64,000 bases of DNA from Afifella aestuarii (lineage in GTDB: Bacteria; Pseudomonadota; Alphaproteobacteria; Rhizobiales; Afifellaceae): contig NZ_SAUF01000002.1 in NCBI RefSeq assembly GCF_004023665.1, positions 1 through 64,000 on the forward strand. The letters run 5' to 3'. Below are positions 61,043 through 64,000 of the stretch, in pieces. The notes below the pieces were generated by a model. The model made no database searches. It saw only the letters and a list, made by a program, of their open reading frames with translations, and was not told the origin of the DNA. How positions within the stretch are numbered: the stretch's first letter is position 1; every line of letters starts with the position of its first letter. The position numbers and the translations under genes are program-made.

Positions 61043-62269
61043 TCAGCGACAGGTCTTGGCGCCAGAGGCGACATCGACCATGAGCTGCCGGTGGCAGGGC
61101 AGAAGATGCTTCATGGCATAGCGCTCCAGGACCGTGCGACGTGCGGCTGCGCGCAACGGCACGAGCTTCTGCTGGCCGGCGAGCGCCTCTTCCATCCGCG
61201 CGGCGATCTTGTCGGAATCGAAGAAGTCGACGAGGAGCCCGTTCTTGCCGTCCTCGATCATTTCCCGGATGGGCGCGGTGTCCGACCCAAGCAGCAGCAC
61301 GCCGGTGCTCATCGCTTCGATCATCGACCATGACAGCACGAAAGGCACGGTGAGATAGACGTGCACGGAGGAGATGCGGAAGACCGTACGCAGCTTCTCC
61401 AACGGCACCAAATCGAGAAAGTGGATGCGGCTCAGATCGAGATCGAGCGTCTCCAGGGCATGTTCCTTGTAGGTCTTGCCGTCGGAGCGTTTGGAGCCGT
61501 AGGCGACGCGGTCTCTGCCGACGACGATCGTCTGCATGTTGGGGCGCCGCTTTTGCAGCTTGGCGACCGCCTCCATGAACTGCGGAAAGCCGCGGTAGGG
61601 CTCCATGCCTCGCGTGGCATAGGTGACGATCTCGTCGCCCGCCCGAAACGTCTTGTCGCCGATCGTGAGCGTGTCGGAGCGGTCCGGACACATGAAATCC
61701 GTATCGACGCCGTCGTGCAGAAGCTCGATCTTGTCGCGGAACATGGCCGGAAACTGGCTGTGCTGAAACCGCGTCGGACAAATCCCCCAATCCATGATCG
61801 AGAGATCGGCAAGGAAAGGCGCATTCTTCATCTGCATGCGCACGCGCTCGTCATAGGGGGCGGGTTCGCGGCGCAGGAAGTCGGTATCAGCGCCCGTCGA
61901 ATTGTACCACCACTCGTAATAGGTGAGCATGCGTGTGTCCGGCCACAGTTCGCGCAGGAACATCGTCGGGCCCCAGCCGGAATGGCCGCAGATGATGTCG
62001 GGCTTCCAGCCGGATTGCTTCACGCTGACGAGTTTCTGAAACACGTTCTGCGCATTGATGACGGCAGATTCGAAAGAAACGACCGCGGGATGAATGCCCT
62101 TTGTCACCGGGCGATGCGGTTTGTACAGGACCTTTTTCAGAGGAAACTTCTGCTGGTTCGTCTCCAGCGTAACCGCGATCATGTCCTCGACCAGCGGGTC
62201 ATCCTTCAAGAAGTTGATGAGACGTCGATACTGGCCAGGAAAATTGTTGTGCAGGAAGAGTATTTTCAT
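61043..62269 (-). CDS. family 4 glycosyltransferase
   Basis: GT-B retaining glycosyltransferase: N-terminal MKILFLHNNFPGQYRRLINFL, GHSGWGPTMFLREL, the donor-domain motifs ATRGMEPYRGFPQFMEAVAK, QTIVVGRDRVAYG, and the C-terminal SWSMIEAMSTGVLLLGSDTAP and EMIEDGKNGLLVDFFD. 408 aa, no membrane segments. Its unusual C-terminus ends in TCR. Follows FkbM in the same direction. Confidence 0.85.
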   Translation of the reverse strand: MKILFLHNNFPGQYRRLINFLKDDPLVEDMIAVTLETNQQKFPLKKVLYKPHRPVTKGIHPAVVSFESAVINAQNVFQKLVSVKQSGWKPDIICGHSGWGPTMFLRELWPDTRMLTYYEWWYNSTGADTDFLRREPAPYDERVRMQMKNAPFLADLSIMDWGICPTRFQHSQFPAMFRDKIELLHDGVDTDFMCPDRSDTLTIGDKTFRAGDEIVTYATRGMEPYRGFPQFMEAVAKLQKRRPNMQTIVVGRDRVAYGSKRSDGKTYKEHALETLDLDLSRIHFLDLVPLEKLRTVFRISSVHVYLTVPFVLSWSMIEAMSTGVLLLGSDTAPIREMIEDGKNGLLVDFFDSDKIAARMEEALAGQQKLVPLRAAARRTVLERYAMKHLLPCHRQLMVDVASGAKTCR

Positions 62270-62416
62270 GAGGCGGGAAAATCCGAAAAGGTGCTTGGCA
62301 AGTCAGGCGTCGTGCCGGAAACGGGGTTTTCGAACCCTGCATGAAGGCAATGCGGGGGCGCGGCTGCGCTGTCAACATGCAGGTTGGAAAGGCGCCGGAA
62401 AGCCGCTCGTCTCAAG

Positions 62417-63103
62417 CTAGGCAAGAGCGTCGACCCGTGCCCAGGCGGTGACGGCATGCTCGCTGGCTTCCGGTACGTAAGCGAAGCCTTGTTTCGACAG
62501 CCCGTCCATAACGGCTTTGACGCCCGGCAGACCATAAATGTCCGGGTGAAGTTCAAGGACGAGCGCGCGCAGCTTGGACGGCAACGGGTCTGCGAGAAGC
62601 TCCAGCTCGGCGCCTTCCACATCCATGACGACGACCTGCGGGTCCCACTCATCGAGACGCTTGGAGATGGCACGTGCTGGGACCTCCACCCGACGCGCCT
62701 CCGCTCCCGGCCGTGTCGACGAGGCCCAGAAATCCCTGGTCACGTAAAAGTCCGCCGTGCCGTCCTCGCGTGCGGCGAGCTCGTGGTGGAGGGTCGCGCA
62801 GGTGACGCCGTTCAAACGGTGATGGTGTTCGATCAGGGCCAGAAGCTCGGGATTGGCCTCCACACACTCGATCGTGATGTCGGCATGGGTAAGGGCCATG
62901 AAGCTCGAGATGAAGCCGCAGCCGCCGCCGAATTCGACCACGCGATCGCCCGGCCTCACCATGATTTCGCTCGCCCGCGCCTCCGCGCCTTCATACCAGC
63001 CGCGCTCGACGGCCCGTCGCAGCTTTTCGGTGAAAAGGGGATGCGACAGGTCGAGGCGGACACCCCGGCATTCGACGATTTCCGGGCTCGTGGCCGGCTG
63101 CAT
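62417..63103 (-). CDS. FkbM-family methyltransferase
   Basis: SAM-dependent O-methyltransferase of the FkbM family, common in polysaccharide clusters: motif I VVEFGGGCGFISSFMAL, ECVEANPELLALIEHH, VMDVEGAELELL and LVLELHPDIYG. ATG 63103 with AAGGAG seven bases upstream, 228 aa. First complete gene of the minus-strand surface operon that runs to the GT61 gene. Confidence 0.85.
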   Translation of the reverse strand: MQPATSPEIVECRGVRLDLSHPLFTEKLRRAVERGWYEGAEARASEIMVRPGDRVVEFGGGCGFISSFMALTHADITIECVEANPELLALIEHHHRLNGVTCATLHHELAAREDGTADFYVTRDFWASSTRPGAEARRVEVPARAISKRLDEWDPQVVVMDVEGAELELLADPLPSKLRALVLELHPDIYGLPGVKAVMDGLSKQGFAYVPEASEHAVTAWARVDALA

Positions 63104-63259
63104 CTCTCGCTCCTTGTCCTCACGCTGCAGAATAAGCGTCGGTGGTCGGCTTATCCGCACTCGCCCGCCGCGGCAACCAGTCGCCGAAGCCGCCCCGAAC
63201 GTCTTCCCAGGGTGCATTTTCCTGTGCAACCCATGTCAGCGTGTCGTATTTGACTGGCT

Positions 63260-63283
63260 TTTTGCAGACGCGTGTCTGCAAAA
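63260..63283. repeat. inverted repeat TTTTGCAGAC/GTCTGCAAAA
   Basis: Perfect ten-base arms (63260-63269 and 63274-63283) separated by GCGT, in the promoter region of the FkbM operon. Size and symmetry suit a dimeric regulator site, or an RNA hairpin. Confidence 0.5.
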
Positions 63284-63357
63284 GACGCAGACTGTCTCTG
63301 GCATAACCGGCTGCATCCGGTCATACTGGGGCATCTCCAGATAGAGACCGACTCCGT

Positions 63358-63393
63358 AGGTCCCAGATGCACTGTCATCTGGGACCTCTTTTT
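63358..63393 (+). terminator. orphan plus-strand Rho-independent terminator
   Basis: Twelve-base perfect stem AGGTCCCAGATG (63358-63369)/CATCTGGGACCT (63376-63387), loop CACTGT, followed by CTTTTTG on the plus strand. No plus-strand gene lies upstream within 13 kb; on the minus strand it lies just after the M23 stop but lacks a T-run there. Confidence 0.65.
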
Positions 63394-63400
63394 GAGAACC

Positions 63401-64000
63401 CTATTCGAGCGTTGCCGAGAAGGGTTTCTCGATGATCGTTTCCCCGTCCCGCTCGACACTATAGACGGCTTCGTAGCGCCCGGCCGGCCACCCCTGGGAC
63501 GGCCGTTTGCGACCGGCGAAGACGAAGACCTGGGCCTTGTTGGCTTCGAGCGGGTCGACGGCCTGATCGACCAGAACCTGCCCTCCAGGCGCGGTAATCC
63601 GCATGTGCTGTATGTCGTCTTTCAGAAGGCCGATGGCGCGGCCATAGGCGACAAGGACGGGCGCGCTCGTATCGGGATCGTGCAGCATGCCGCCTTCGAT
63701 ATCGACCATCTTGAGGTCTGCGCGGTCGCTGAAGCCGACATTGAGGATGCTGCCGGCCGTATAGGCGAGGTCAGCCTGGAGGTCCTTGGCCCAAAGCGAG
63801 GTGCCGGCGATTTCGTTCTTGCAGGTCGCCTTACCTTCCATCGCGGCAACATCCGGCTGGTAGCTGAACGGGTCGACGATCGTCCCGTCTTTGGTCAGCT
63901 GAAGATGCACATGCGGAAATTCCGTCTGTCCCGACAGGCCCACCTGCCCGAGAACGGCGCCCGCTTCCACCTGCTCGCCCGGCCGCACCACGATGCTGCC
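63401..64000 (-). CDS. M23-family metallopeptidase, 5' end outside window
   Basis: C-terminal 199 residues of a zinc peptidoglycan endopeptidase (LysM/M23, NlpD/EnvC-like). The M23 signature is visible: IVVRPGEQVEAGAVLG then GQTEFPHVHLQL with the HxH zinc ligands, followed by a 150-residue tail (IAGTSLWAKDLQADLAYTAG, FVFAGRKRPSQGW). The frame runs open to the window edge, so the beginning and any signal peptide are not seen. Upstream of the FkbM operon on the same strand. Confidence 0.85.
   Translation of the reverse strand, partial: GSIVVRPGEQVEAGAVLGQVGLSGQTEFPHVHLQLTKDGTIVDPFSYQPDVAAMEGKATCKNEIAGTSLWAKDLQADLAYTAGSILNVGFSDRADLKMVDIEGGMLHDPDTSAPVLVAYGRAIGLLKDDIQHMRITAPGGQVLVDQAVDPLEANKAQVFVFAGRKRPSQGWPAGRYEAVYSVERDGETIIEKPFSATLE

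Larger units (their letters stand above)
63104..63400. other. intergenic with inverted repeat and orphan terminator
   Basis: 297 bases between FkbM and the M23 peptidase (both minus strand). It holds an inverted repeat (63260-63283) and a strong plus-strand terminator-like hairpin (63358-63393). A plus-strand small RNA ending at that hairpin is possible. Confidence 0.4.

Noticed and set aside
60942-61790. Upstream extension of the double glycosyltransferase frame
   Set aside because: Overlaps the GT4 gene in another frame and has no conserved sequence; GTG 60941 with GGGAG is the better start.

Overview
The window is GC-rich (roughly 62-64 % by eye) chromosomal DNA of an alphaproteobacterium, most likely a member of the Hyphomicrobiales (Rhizobiales-type). 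The evidence is the set and order of genes: lptC-lptA-lptB-rpoN, dapB-gpmA, the RegB/RegA redox two-component pair, the ferritin-like exporter MbfA, MmcB, an extensin-like protein beside an L,D-transpeptidase, and two promoters resembling the alphaproteobacterial general-stress (EcfG) type. No phage, insertion sequence, CRISPR array or rRNA was found; one tRNA-Ser is present. Genus cannot be fixed from the sequence alone.

Layout. 1-20 kb is mostly core and housekeeping: a proton-type P-type ATPase, L,D-transpeptidase, DsbA-like thioredoxin, GFA protein, RNase D, the Lpt lipopolysaccharide-export genes with rpoN, a YiiX-like amidase, MbfA, an aldo/keto reductase, a dapB-gpmA-hemerythrin operon, regB-regA, mmcB, a class II photolyase, a Pmp3-like small membrane protein and an OmpW-type porin. 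20.7-25.8 kb holds four tandem, translationally coupled GT87-family membrane glycosyltransferases that are paralogues of one another. 26-36.5 kb returns to general genes: lepA, LysE transporter, stress-type SDR, a 58-residue DUF1328 protein, a second L,D-transpeptidase overlapping an extensin-like gene, a GT2 enzyme, mepA, msrA, tRNA-Ser and a DUF2231 remnant.

36.7-63.1 kb is one large cell-surface locus. It has a Wzm/Wzt-type polysaccharide ABC exporter with GT2, acyltransferase and methyltransferase genes (minus strand); a type I secretion ABC transporter and HlyD adaptor followed by a glycosyltransferase and a methyltransferase (plus strand); a gene for a glycine/aspartate-rich RTX beta-roll protein with its own promoter and terminator; and a nine-gene minus-strand run carrying GT61, two sulfotransferases, GT2, a 719-residue protein of unknown function, a 988-residue double glycosyltransferase with N-terminal 40-residue repeats, GT4 and FkbM methyltransferase. 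The window ends inside an M23 peptidase gene.

Working together (inference): the T1SS exports the RTX protein next to it, and the surrounding sugar-transfer, methylation, sulfation and ABC-export genes probably build a surface glycan that decorates or anchors it, as in S-layer or matrix systems. This locus and the GT87 tandem array are the least ordinary parts of the window. Several non-coding signals are also noted: an orphan terminator, palindromes at mepA and regA, and a leader hairpin before the T1SS genes.
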